Assembly (NCBI RefSeq): GCF_025685425.1
Contig: NZ_JAGTAS010000025.1
Coordinates: 1 to 64,000 of the forward strand
Length of the DNA: 64,000 nucleotides
Direction of reading: 5' to 3'
Source of the DNA: Terriglobus albidus
Lineage (GTDB): Bacteria > Acidobacteriota > Terriglobia > Terriglobales > Acidobacteriaceae
Program-made: the position numbers and the translations under genes
Notes under the pieces: model-generated
Database searches by the model: none
Told to the model about the DNA's origin: nothing
The model's input: the letters and a program-made list of their open reading frames with translations, nothing else
In this document: positions 49,395 through 56,937 of the stretch, one piece after another
Numbering within the stretch: the first letter of the stretch is position 1
Layout of the letters: the number at the start of each line of letters is the position of its first letter

Positions 49395-49594
49395 CATAAA
49401 TGAAATGGCTCGTGAAACCGTTGTATATCTATCGGACGATACGGTCGGATTGAAGACTGTTATATAGGGCGGGCCTTCAGCCCTTTGACATCTTGGGGGC
49501 GCCAAAACCTGGGGCGTTGCCCCAGGCTGGTATAGAACGCGCCTTTCCACCCCAATGAACAAGTTCATTGGGGACCCCGGTCTTCAGCGCTCAA
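49395..49594. repeat. Hairpin plus reverse GAAGG-type repeat; MITE 'empty site' version
   Basis: ATGAAATGGCTCGTGAAACCG at about 49400 is followed by a spacer (TTGTATATCTATCGGACGATACGG) and the reverse unit 49462-49594. The same hairpin-spacer-unit order at 56376-56643 contains a MITE-like element inside the spacer. This region is part of the 591-base gap 49117-49707; no gene was seen in it. Confidence 0.75.
49546..49584. repeat. Nested hairpin insertion inside a GAAGG-type repeat
   Basis: The conserved unit text GAACGCGCCTTCAGCGC is interrupted after CGCCTT by about 39 bases. Their core is an 11-bp perfect hairpin, CCCCAATGAAC (49550-49560) and GTTCATTGGGG (49563-49573), with a two-base loop. 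CTT is found on both sides (49543-49545 and 49582-49584), as expected for a short target duplication. Confidence 0.75.
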
Positions 49595-49664
49595 TTCTCC
49601 GTAGGGCTGATCTGTGGTTGGCACGAGGAGATCTTAAATCAATCGAATTTTCCGATCCCGTCGG

Positions 49665-49702
49665 GTGGCACTACTTGCGAAGGCAAGTCTTGAGTAGTGC
49701 CG
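49665..49702 (-). terminator. Hairpin after ADOP copy 3
   Basis: On the minus strand GGCACTAC, CTTGC, CTTC loop, GCAAG and TAGTGCC form a nested stem starting six bases after the stop codon. Related hairpins follow the ADOP copy at 52989 and the ADOP relic at 40857. It may end or stabilise the transcript. Confidence 0.6.
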
Positions 49703-49707
49703 GAAAT

Positions 49708-52401
49708 TCATTCATAGCGGAGAGCCATCATGGGATCTACTTGCGAGGCTCGGCGAGCGGGTAAGTAGCCGGAGATGATGCCAACGAGGAGCAGAGCGGC
49801 GACGGACGCGATGAGAGTGATGGCGTCCGTGCCTTGAATCCCAAAGAGCATATTGGTGACGAGGCGCGAGCCGGCGAGGGCGACAGGAACGCCGATGACG
49901 ACGCCGATGGTGACGAGGAGGATGATCTCGCGCATGATAAGCCAGCTGACGTTGGAGCGTTCGGCGCCGAGTGCCATGCGGATGCCGATCTCGTTGGTGC
50001 GGCGGGAGACCATGTAGGACATCAAACCGTAGATGCCGATGCAGCAAAGGAAGACGGCGAGCAGACCGAAGAAGGTGGAGAGCTGAGCGACGGTGCGTTG
50101 CTGGGTGATGGAGCCGGCCACTTGTTCCTCAAGTGAGGAGACGCGGGTGATGGGAAGGCCGCCGTCGATGGAGTGGATGGTGTTCTGAACGGCGCCGGAG
50201 ACGATGGCTGGGTCGCCGGTATAGCGGACTACGAGGCTTTGGAGATATCGTGCGCGCTGAGCATAGGGCATGTAGTCGGTATAAGTGCGGCCTTCGCCGA
50301 GTCCTTCAAACTTTGCGTCTTTGGCAATGCCGATGATTTCCATGTCGTACTGGGGAACATTCTGGTCGACGCCAATCGCGAAGTGGCGGCCGATGGGATT
50401 GGTGTTGGGGAAAAATCTTTTGGCGAAGCTCTCGCTGATGATGGTGACTTTCTGCGAGGTGGATGTGTCCTGCGGGCCGAAGGCGCGGCCGGCGATGATT
50501 GGAATCTGCATCGCCTTGAAGTAATCGTTGCCGACAACATTCTGGCTGATGTTGTGGGAAAGGCTGGGATCGATGCCCGGGATGATGACCGAATTGTTCC
50601 AGGCGCCCTGACTGAAGGTGAACATGGCGAAGCTGGCGGAGGTAACGCCGTGGATGGCGGCGATGCGTTGCTCAATCTGCTGATAGAGAGTGCTGAGCCG
50701 GGGTTCAGAGTCCTTGTAGCCGATGGAACTGGGATCGAGGCTGAGGACGAGGGCGTTCTCGCGGTTGAAACCTGTGTCGACGTGGTTGAGGTTGATCAGG
50801 CTGCGAACGAAGAGGATGGCGCCGACGAGAAGGACAAGCGAGAAGGCTATCTGGGTGATGATGACGCCTTTGGCGAGCGGAGTTTTTTGCCCGCCGTTGT
50901 CGGCGCTGCGGCCATCTTTGAGAGATTCGGTGAGCTCAAGCTTAGTGGCACGGAGAGCGGGGAGGGTTCCGAAGAGAAGAGCCGTGAATACCGTAACGCC
51001 GATGGTGAAGAGCAGGACGTCCGTGTGGATGGAGACATCAAGTGGAATGGTATCGGGACCGCTGGAGATCATGCGGAGCAGAATGCGATTGGCGAGACCA
51101 GTGAGGGCGATGCCGAGTGCGCCACCGGCGGCAGCGAGGAGAAGTGATTCGGTGAGGAGTTGGCGGATGAGGCGCGAACGCTTTGCGCCGAGCGCCTGAC
51201 GCACAGCAAACTCGCGGACCCGTGCGGTGGACCGGGCTAGGAGAAGATTAGCGATGTTGGCGCAGGCGATGAGAAGAACAATTCCTGTTAGCGAGATGAG
51301 GACTTTCAGAGGCTTGGAATATTCACTCCGCAGGCCTGAGAGTCCTTTCTCCATGGGCGTGAGGGGGACTTGAGTTTTTTGGAGATCGGCGAGGTCTTGC
51401 TGGGTGACGTGCGCATTGCGATAGCTGAGCCAGATCTGGTGGAAGACGAGATTGATGTTCGAAGTTGCCTGATCGAGCGAGACGCCGGGTTTGAGGCGGC
51501 CGAAGATGTAGAGCGATTCGTTGCGCTTGTCGGAGTAGCTGCCCCAGTTGGGTGGAACGAAAGCGATCATGGACATGGGAACCCAGATGTCTGGCCGCTG
51601 ACCGACGGTGGTGCCGAAGAACTCCTGAGGCGCGACGCCGACGATGTCGAAGGTGGTATTGCCGAGCTTGAGTTTGCGGTTGAGAACTTGCGGGTCGCGG
51701 GAGAGACTGCCGGCCCACCATGCGTAGCTGATGACGGCGACGGGATGGTTGCCTTCGGTGTTGTCATCTTCATCGGTAAGCAGACGGCCCAGGAGAGGGC
51801 GGACGCCGAGGGTGGGAAAGTAGGTGCCGGAGATGAGCTGGACCTTCATCGGCTCAGTGTGGTCGCGGTTGTCTACGGTCCCGAAGACAGAGTTGGTCAT
51901 GCTCAAGATCGAGGCCGTATCGCTGAAGACAGTGTTGTTCTTCTGCAGGTCGCGGTAAAAGGGATAGGAATAGAGCTCGGAGATTGCCCAGGCATCTGAT
52001 CTTCCACTCCATGCGCCGGTGCCGACCAGGACGAGTTGCGAGGGCTGCTGGACGGGCAGGTTGCGGAGCAGGATTGCGTCAAGAAAACTGAAGATGGCAG
52101 TGTTGGCGCCGATGCCGAGACCAAGCGAGAGCAGGGCGACGGCGGTGAGCGCGGGACTGCGGAACAGAGAACGGATACCGTACGCGACGTCCTTGAGAAA
52201 GCTTTCCAGCCATTCCAGGCCCCAGGCAAGATGACTTTGCTCGCGAATCAGTGTGGGATTGCCGAAGGCACGCAGAGCGGCGAGACGGGCTTCTTCTGGT
52301 GATAAGCCGCGCTCCCGCTGCTCTTCCACTTCCAGTTCGAGGTCAGAGCTTAGTTCCCTCTCCAGATCTGCGTCCCGTTTCCTGATCTGCCACCATCTCA
52401 T
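49708..52401 (-). CDS. ABC transporter permease, ADOP family, copy 3
   Basis: An 897-residue duplicated permease. It starts M-R-W-W-Q-I-R-K-R-D-A-D-L-E-R-E-L-S-S-D-L with the N-terminal helical domain. TM1 follows (A-L-T-A-V-A-L-L-S-L-G-L-G-I-G-A-N-T-A-I-F), then a MacB-type periplasmic part and FtsX-like helices, repeated, closing S-Q-V-D-P-M-M-A-L-R-Y-E. ATG 52401 is used because GGAGAGC precedes it and the PadR stop lies one base before; the frame is open to 52434. G-rich third positions on the coding complement generate a long antisense frame (50173-51147). Part of a PadR-ADOP module with tight coupling. Confidence 0.93.
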   Translation of the reverse strand: MRWWQIRKRDADLERELSSDLELEVEEQRERGLSPEEARLAALRAFGNPTLIREQSHLAWGLEWLESFLKDVAYGIRSLFRSPALTAVALLSLGLGIGANTAIFSFLDAILLRNLPVQQPSQLVLVGTGAWSGRSDAWAISELYSYPFYRDLQKNNTVFSDTASILSMTNSVFGTVDNRDHTEPMKVQLISGTYFPTLGVRPLLGRLLTDEDDNTEGNHPVAVISYAWWAGSLSRDPQVLNRKLKLGNTTFDIVGVAPQEFFGTTVGQRPDIWVPMSMIAFVPPNWGSYSDKRNESLYIFGRLKPGVSLDQATSNINLVFHQIWLSYRNAHVTQQDLADLQKTQVPLTPMEKGLSGLRSEYSKPLKVLISLTGIVLLIACANIANLLLARSTARVREFAVRQALGAKRSRLIRQLLTESLLLAAAGGALGIALTGLANRILLRMISSGPDTIPLDVSIHTDVLLFTIGVTVFTALLFGTLPALRATKLELTESLKDGRSADNGGQKTPLAKGVIITQIAFSLVLLVGAILFVRSLINLNHVDTGFNRENALVLSLDPSSIGYKDSEPRLSTLYQQIEQRIAAIHGVTSASFAMFTFSQGAWNNSVIIPGIDPSLSHNISQNVVGNDYFKAMQIPIIAGRAFGPQDTSTSQKVTIISESFAKRFFPNTNPIGRHFAIGVDQNVPQYDMEIIGIAKDAKFEGLGEGRTYTDYMPYAQRARYLQSLVVRYTGDPAIVSGAVQNTIHSIDGGLPITRVSSLEEQVAGSITQQRTVAQLSTFFGLLAVFLCCIGIYGLMSYMVSRRTNEIGIRMALGAERSNVSWLIMREIILLVTIGVVIGVPVALAGSRLVTNMLFGIQGTDAITLIASVAALLLVGIISGYLPARRASQVDPMMALRYE

Positions 52402-52402
52402 C

Positions 52403-52768
52403 TCAGCTCTCCTCACCAGCAGGCCACATGACACGCGCCACAGCTTCGGCCATCTGTTTCCACTGCGATTCTTCGATCACGAGTTGTTTTTTGCCTTTTT
52501 CCGTAAGCCGGTAATACTTGAACTCCCGATTGCGATCAGGGGCCGTCTCCCATTTGGAAACAATCCAACCCTTTTTCTCCAGACGGTGCAGCGCGGGATA
52601 GAGAGAGCCATGCTGCATTTGAAGGAAGTCGTTGGTGGTCCGCTGGATATACTTGCCAATCTCACGGCCATGCGCTGCGCCGTAAACAAGCGTTCGCAGA
52701 ATGAGCATGTCCAGAGTTCCCTGGAGTACGTTGGCACGGTGCTGCATATTCTTATCCATGGTAGACAT
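52403..52768 (-). CDS. PadR-family transcriptional regulator, copy 2
   Basis: A 121-residue (or 118 from the ATG at 52759) winged-helix repressor. LQGTLDMLILRTL, A-A-H-G-R-E-I-G-K-Y-I, MQHGSLYPALHRLEKKGW, and the wing D-R-N-R-E-F-K-Y-Y-R-L-T are all present. The start lies inside its own direct-plus-inverted repeat, so bound PadR would block initiation; the message may be leaderless or have a very short leader. The ADOP gene starts right after its stop. Confidence 0.93.
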   Translation of the reverse strand: MSTMDKNMQHRANVLQGTLDMLILRTLVYGAAHGREIGKYIQRTTNDFLQMQHGSLYPALHRLEKKGWIVSKWETAPDRNREFKYYRLTEKGKKQLVIEESQWKQMAEAVARVMWPAGEES

Positions 52769-52808
52769 CCGACTATCAATGGAAATTGATAGTAGACATC
52801 CGACTATC
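52761..52808. promoter_or_regulatory. Candidate PadR operator: 17-bp direct repeat with central palindrome
   Basis: GTAGACATCCGACTATC occurs at 52761-52777 and 52792-52808, identical. Overlapping their inner ends, ACTATCAAT (52772-52780) and ATTGATAGT (52785-52793) form a perfect 9-bp inverted repeat around GGAA. The block overlaps the padR start codon. The geometry matches the operator before the PadR gene at 34991. Confidence 0.78.
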
Positions 52809-52948
52809 GACTGTCAAGGATTCAAATTCCAGCTTTGTTTGGCAGATGATCGCGTGAATCCAGAGCCCGCCGCTCCCACGGGTTCGCGCGGAGCGCGAAT
52901 ACCCAGGGCCACCCAGAGCATCAGTACTCCGGATCGATCGATACACCC

Positions 52949-52984
52949 TGGCTACTTGCAAGGGCAGGTCTCGAGCAGTGCCAA
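52949..52984 (-). terminator. Hairpin after ADOP copy 4
   Basis: Four bases after the stop, the minus strand runs GGCACTGC, TCGAGACCTGC, CCTT loop, GCAAG, TAGCC. It is clearly related to 49665-49702 and 40813-40850. Confidence 0.6.
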
Positions 52985-52988
52985 TAAC

Positions 52989-55712
52989 TCATTCAGAGTG
53001 GAGCGTCGTGATTGGATCGAAGCGCATGGCGCGCAGTGCCGGAATATAGCTGGCGGCGAGTGCGACGGCGGTAAGCACAACGGTGAAGCCCGCAAAGGTG
53101 GGGAGATCGGTAGGGGATACGCCGTAGAGCAATCCGGACATGAGGTGAGAGACAATGAGCGCACCGGCTATGCCAAGCCCGGTGCCCGCGGCAGCCAGGC
53201 CCGCTCCCCGGCGCAAGACCATCCTGAGAATCATGGCTTTCTGGGCTCCCAGCGCGAGGCGGATGGCGATCTCGCGTCTTTGTTCATTCACCACATACGA
53301 AATCGTTCCGTAGATTCCAAGCCCGGCGAGCAGCAAGGCCGTGGCCGCAAAGAACGCCACCATCTCCATGGAGAATCGCCTCACGGAAAGCGACTCGGAG
53401 AGCACCTCATCCAGAGTCTCGCCATGGAAGACCGGGAGCTCCGGATCGATGGATTGGATCTGTGTACGCATCTGCGAGGAGATGGCGCTGGGGTCGAGCT
53501 GCCCGCGAAGAAAGATCGCCAGGTCCTTGGCGGGGCGCTGGTAGATGCTGCGGTAGATCTGCGGAATGGCTGCGTCAGCCAGCGATTCTGTGCGCGCATC
53601 CGCAATCACGCCAATGATCGTTGTCCAGGGTGGCGTGGAAGAGGCCCGCCGGTCGCGGCCATCCAGGCGCAAGCGGACGCGTTTGCCTAGCGGATCCTGA
53701 TTTGGCCAATAGGTAAGAGCAGCGGCCTGATTGATGACAGCAACCTGGGGAGTCTCCTCGAGGTCCTGGTCGTTGAAAAGGCGGCCACGCAACAGCGGCA
53801 CGCTCAACAGGTGGAAGTATTCGGGCGAGACGATGGGGCTATTGATCACAGGCGCCTCGTTGTCCTTCGTCTCGATGCCTTCGCGGATCAATGGCAGCCG
53901 GCCCGGCTGGCCATGGCCCAGAGGGAGCGCGGCTTCGTCACCTACGGCTGCTTCCTCGACACCCGGCAGGGTTCGGCTGCGGCGAAGAATCTCGCGCAGC
54001 AGGACCGCTTCCTGTGTGGCCGACCGGTAGATATCGGCACTGGGATCGTTCGGTCCCGGCAGCCAGGTTTGAATGGCCATGACGCGGTTAGGATTGAAGC
54101 CGGGCTGCACCTTGAACAAGTCCCAGAAGCTTCTCAACAAAAGCCCCGCGGCGATCAGAAGCACCAGGGACAACGCCAATTCACTGATGACCAGCGTCTG
54201 GCGGGCACGCGCACGTTCCCGTGATCCGCTGGAGCCGCGGCCTTCCTGGCGAAGTGTACCGATCAGATCGAAGCGGCTCATCAGCCACGCCGGCGCGAGC
54301 CCGAAAACAGTTCCGGTCACGACAGAGACGGCCACGGCAAACACCAGCACGCCCCAGTTGATCGAGATGTTATTCAGGTGCGGCAGGCTCTCCGGAATAA
54401 GCCGCAGCAGGAAGTGCTGGGCGCTGAACAGAATGGCAACACCGGCGATTCCGCCAAGCACGAAGAGCAGCAGGCTCTCGGCGAGAAACTGGCGGATGAG
54501 CCGCGTTCTCTGCGCGCCTAAAGCCTGACGCACCGCGATCTCGCGGCCTCGCCCGCTCGCCCGGGCAAGCAATAGATTGGCCACGTTGACGCAACTGATG
54601 AGCAGCACCAGTCCCACCGCGCCGAACAGCAGAATGAGAGAGGAACGAATGCTGCCGACCACGGTTTCAGTAAGCGGGATCAGGCGCACGGTCCATGCGG
54701 TCTGCGCGGGATAGTCGGCCGGATACTGCTTCTTCAGCGTGTCCACCAGCGCATCAAGATGCCCCTGCGCGGCCGCAATCGAGAGACCCGGCTTCAGGCG
54801 CGCGATGACGGCTCTGCTCGCCAGACGCAGATCGCGCTGCGGAGGCCGGAACGGCAGACCGGTAAAGCCGGCTCCCAGCCACAGGTCCACATTCTGCTCG
54901 TCACTGGTTGAGCCCTGATCGCGAAAACCGCGAGGCATGATGCCCACAACGCGATAGGCGTCGTTGTCCAGGCGCAGAACCCTGCCAATCATCTGCGGGT
55001 CGGCGCCGAACTCCTTTCTCCAAAGCCCGTCACTGATCACGACCTCAAGGTTGTAGCCGGGAGTGGGATCGTTCGGATCGAAGGTGCGGCCCAACTGCGC
55101 GCTTACACCCAGGACCGCGAAGTAATTCGGCGTAACCTGCTTGAAGCTGAGACGCAGTGGCTGTTCACTGCCCGTGAGGTTCACGTTTGCGCCGGTGCCG
55201 GTGAGCGCCACAGACTGGAAGATTCCCGAAGCTTGCAGGTCTCTCCACTCAGGAATGGAGATGCCTACGCCGTGCGCGCCTACACCGGGAAGATCGTCCT
55301 GAACGCGCACCAGCTCCGCAGGATTTGGATACGGCAACGGGTGCAGCAGCGTGGCGTCAATCACGCTATAGATTGCCGTGGTGGCTCCTATCCCCAGCGC
55401 CATGGTGCCGATCGCAATGACCGAGAATCCAGGAGATTTCAAAACCATGCGGATCGCGTAACGAAGATCGAAGAGCAGATTCTCGAAGAAAGGAATGCTT
55501 TGCTCGGCGTGATGACGCTCCCGAATTGCTTCGACTGGCCCAAGCTTCAGTGCGGCTTGTCGCCGCGCCTCGGCAGGGGCCATACCGGCACGCACGTTCT
55601 CCTCGGCCTGAAACGCAAGATGCTCGGCGATCTCTTCCTGGAGACGTTGATCGGCACTCCGTCGAGTTACGAAGTTAGAAAACCGGATTCTGAACCGCCG
55701 CAGGAATCTCAT
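52989..55712 (-). CDS. ABC transporter permease, ADOP family, copy 4
   Basis: A 907-residue duplicated permease. From ATG 55712 (GGAGGATC before it, overlapping the PadR stop as ATGA) it reads M-R-F-L-R-R-F-R-I-R-F and the N-terminal helical domain L-Q-E-E-I-A-E-H-L-A-F-Q. TM1 is S-P-G-F-S-V-I-A-I-G-T-M-A-L-G-I-G-A-T; the two MacB/FtsX halves follow and it ends A-L-R-A-M-R-F-D-P-I-T-T-L-H-S-E. A frame open to 55859 lies inside padR and is not used. The relic at 40857 comes from a close relative of this copy. Confidence 0.93.
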   Translation of the reverse strand: MRFLRRFRIRFSNFVTRRSADQRLQEEIAEHLAFQAEENVRAGMAPAEARRQAALKLGPVEAIRERHHAEQSIPFFENLLFDLRYAIRMVLKSPGFSVIAIGTMALGIGATTAIYSVIDATLLHPLPYPNPAELVRVQDDLPGVGAHGVGISIPEWRDLQASGIFQSVALTGTGANVNLTGSEQPLRLSFKQVTPNYFAVLGVSAQLGRTFDPNDPTPGYNLEVVISDGLWRKEFGADPQMIGRVLRLDNDAYRVVGIMPRGFRDQGSTSDEQNVDLWLGAGFTGLPFRPPQRDLRLASRAVIARLKPGLSIAAAQGHLDALVDTLKKQYPADYPAQTAWTVRLIPLTETVVGSIRSSLILLFGAVGLVLLISCVNVANLLLARASGRGREIAVRQALGAQRTRLIRQFLAESLLLFVLGGIAGVAILFSAQHFLLRLIPESLPHLNNISINWGVLVFAVAVSVVTGTVFGLAPAWLMSRFDLIGTLRQEGRGSSGSRERARARQTLVISELALSLVLLIAAGLLLRSFWDLFKVQPGFNPNRVMAIQTWLPGPNDPSADIYRSATQEAVLLREILRRSRTLPGVEEAAVGDEAALPLGHGQPGRLPLIREGIETKDNEAPVINSPIVSPEYFHLLSVPLLRGRLFNDQDLEETPQVAVINQAAALTYWPNQDPLGKRVRLRLDGRDRRASSTPPWTTIIGVIADARTESLADAAIPQIYRSIYQRPAKDLAIFLRGQLDPSAISSQMRTQIQSIDPELPVFHGETLDEVLSESLSVRRFSMEMVAFFAATALLLAGLGIYGTISYVVNEQRREIAIRLALGAQKAMILRMVLRRGAGLAAAGTGLGIAGALIVSHLMSGLLYGVSPTDLPTFAGFTVVLTAVALAASYIPALRAMRFDPITTLHSE

Positions 55713-56056
55713 GACAGATCCTCCGCCTTGACGTTGAAAAACCGGGCGATGATGGCCGCGGTCTGCTCCCAGTCGCGGGTCTCTGCCTGAAGCTGTTTGC
55801 GGCCTGCGGCGGTAAGCCGATAGAAGCGCGCGCGGCGCTTGTTCTCCGATACACCCCACTCCGATGCAATCGAGCCTTCATGCTCCAACCGGAGCAGCAG
55901 AGGATAAAGCGTGCCCTGGTTCACCGCCAGAAGGTCTCCGCTGATCTGCTCGATGCGACGGGCAATCCCCCAGCCATGCTGCGGTTCAAGGACATCGAGT
56001 GTCTTGAGGACCATCAGCGCGAGAGTCCCTTGCAAAACGTCCGGCTTTTCCTTCAT
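55709..56056 (-). CDS. PadR-family transcriptional regulator, copy 3
   Basis: A 116-residue winged-helix repressor: D-V-L-Q-G-T-L-A-L-M-V-L-K-T-L, G-W-G-I-A-R-R-I-E, V-N-Q-G-T-L-Y-P-L-L-L-R-L-E, and the wing W-G-V-S-E-N-K-R-R-A-R-F-Y-R-L-T. It overlaps the ADOP copy 4 start by four bases. Upstream, GGACCT (56081-56086) and AGGTTTCC make a short imperfect palindrome, weaker than the operators before the other two PadR genes. Confidence 0.93.
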   Translation of the reverse strand: MKEKPDVLQGTLALMVLKTLDVLEPQHGWGIARRIEQISGDLLAVNQGTLYPLLLRLEHEGSIASEWGVSENKRRARFYRLTAAGRKQLQAETRDWEQTAAIIARFFNVKAEDLS

Positions 56057-56144
56057 GAGGCTTTTTCCTTCACGACAAATGGACCTTTAGGTTTCCAACA
56101 GGAATCATGACACGCTTCTTTTGGGAAAACAACAGGAGACGGAG

Positions 56145-56252
56145 ATGATGCGTTTCCTGAAGGGTGCATTTCCTTCGGATTTGCCCAGAAATGCCGATGA
56201 GTCGGAGGTCGTGGACTTCCTGAAGCAACAGCTAAAGTTCAATCTTTATTGA
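56145..56252 (+). CDS. Possible small protein of 35 codons
   Basis: ATG-ATG follows CAGGAGACGG, a fair ribosome site. The peptide starts M-M-R-F-L-K-G-A-F-P-S-D-L-P-R, has an acidic middle (D-E-S-E-V-V-D-F-L-K) and ends K-F-N-L-Y before TGA. It could be a real small protein or a remnant of a longer gene. No relative is recognised. Confidence 0.3.
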   Translation: MMRFLKGAFPSDLPRNADESEVVDFLKQQLKFNLY

Positions 56253-56268
56253 GCCAGAAAGATGTGTT

Positions 56269-56360
56269 GAGCGCTGAAGGCGCGCTCTATACCAGCCTGG
56301 GGCAACGCCCCAGGTACGGAGATAGGGAAACTGTAAGAGGGCTGAAGGCCCGATCTATAA
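56269..56360. repeat. GAAGG-type palindromic repeat, forward, with hairpin
   Basis: Unit GAGCGCTGAAGGCGCGCTCT to GGGCTGAAGGCCCGATCT, followed at 56376-56400 by the AAACGGTT / AAACCGTT hairpin. It faces a reverse unit at 56555-56643, with a MITE-like copy between them. Confidence 0.8.
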
Positions 56361-56405
56361 TCCTGATCGTCACAAACGAAACGGTTCGTGAAACCGTTGT
56401 ATGCC

Positions 56406-56522
56406 TAGAGAATTTTCCCTGTTGCTGGGTATCCCGCAAGAGGCGTGCAGGGGCCATTTTCATTTGCGGAAACGCCCATAGAATGCAAGAGCCCTACTCC
56501 ACATCTACAGGAAAAATGCTCC
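56406..56522. repeat. MITE-like palindromic element, copy 9, inside a repeat pair
   Basis: TAGAGAATTTTCCCTGTTGC to CAGGAAAAATGCTCCA. It interrupts a spacer whose uninterrupted counterpart is seen at about 49420-49445, with TA as apparent target. Confidence 0.88.
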
Positions 56523-56554
56523 ATCGAAACGATAGGGTCGAATTGAAGGCTCTT

Positions 56555-56643
56555 ATATAGGGCGGGCCTTCAGCCCTTTGGTTTCAATGGGCCGGAGACC
56601 TGGGGCGTTGCCCCAGGCTGGTATAGAACGCGCCTTCAGCGCT
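56555..56643. repeat. GAAGG-type palindromic repeat, reverse
   Basis: TATATAGGGCGGGCCTTCAG to GAACGCGCCTTCAGCGCT, with the CCTGGGGCGTTGCCCCAGG hairpin. The 220 bases after it (56644-56865) hold a short open stretch reading F-L-R-F-L-K-I-D-F-P-P-P-V-K-A-K with no start or ribosome site; nothing else was seen there. Confidence 0.8.
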
Positions 56644-56937
56644 TGATTCTCTATACCAATGTTCACGCCTCGCTTATAGGGCATTCTGACGCGCTCGTTT
56701 TTGCGCTTTTTGAAAATCGACTTTCCGCCGCCTGTTAAGGCCAAGCAGCGCAAAAAGTCCATCAGCGGCGAGAAACCGCTCCTCGCTAAAGCTGTAGGAC
56801 TTTGAGCCACGAACCGGCCGGATAGACGCCCGCTACGTGGCGGATAACGATCATCATCTCAAGTTGTGGAGTTGCTAGGGGTTTCCGCGCGAGAAATCCT
56901 GCATCCAACAATCAGAAAGGTGCCTCTGAGACGGAAT

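Noticed and set aside
50173-51147. A 324-codon rightward frame opposite ADOP copy 3
   Set aside because: Antisense shadow of a permease with strong codon bias; Asp/Gly/Glu-rich composition and no ribosome site.
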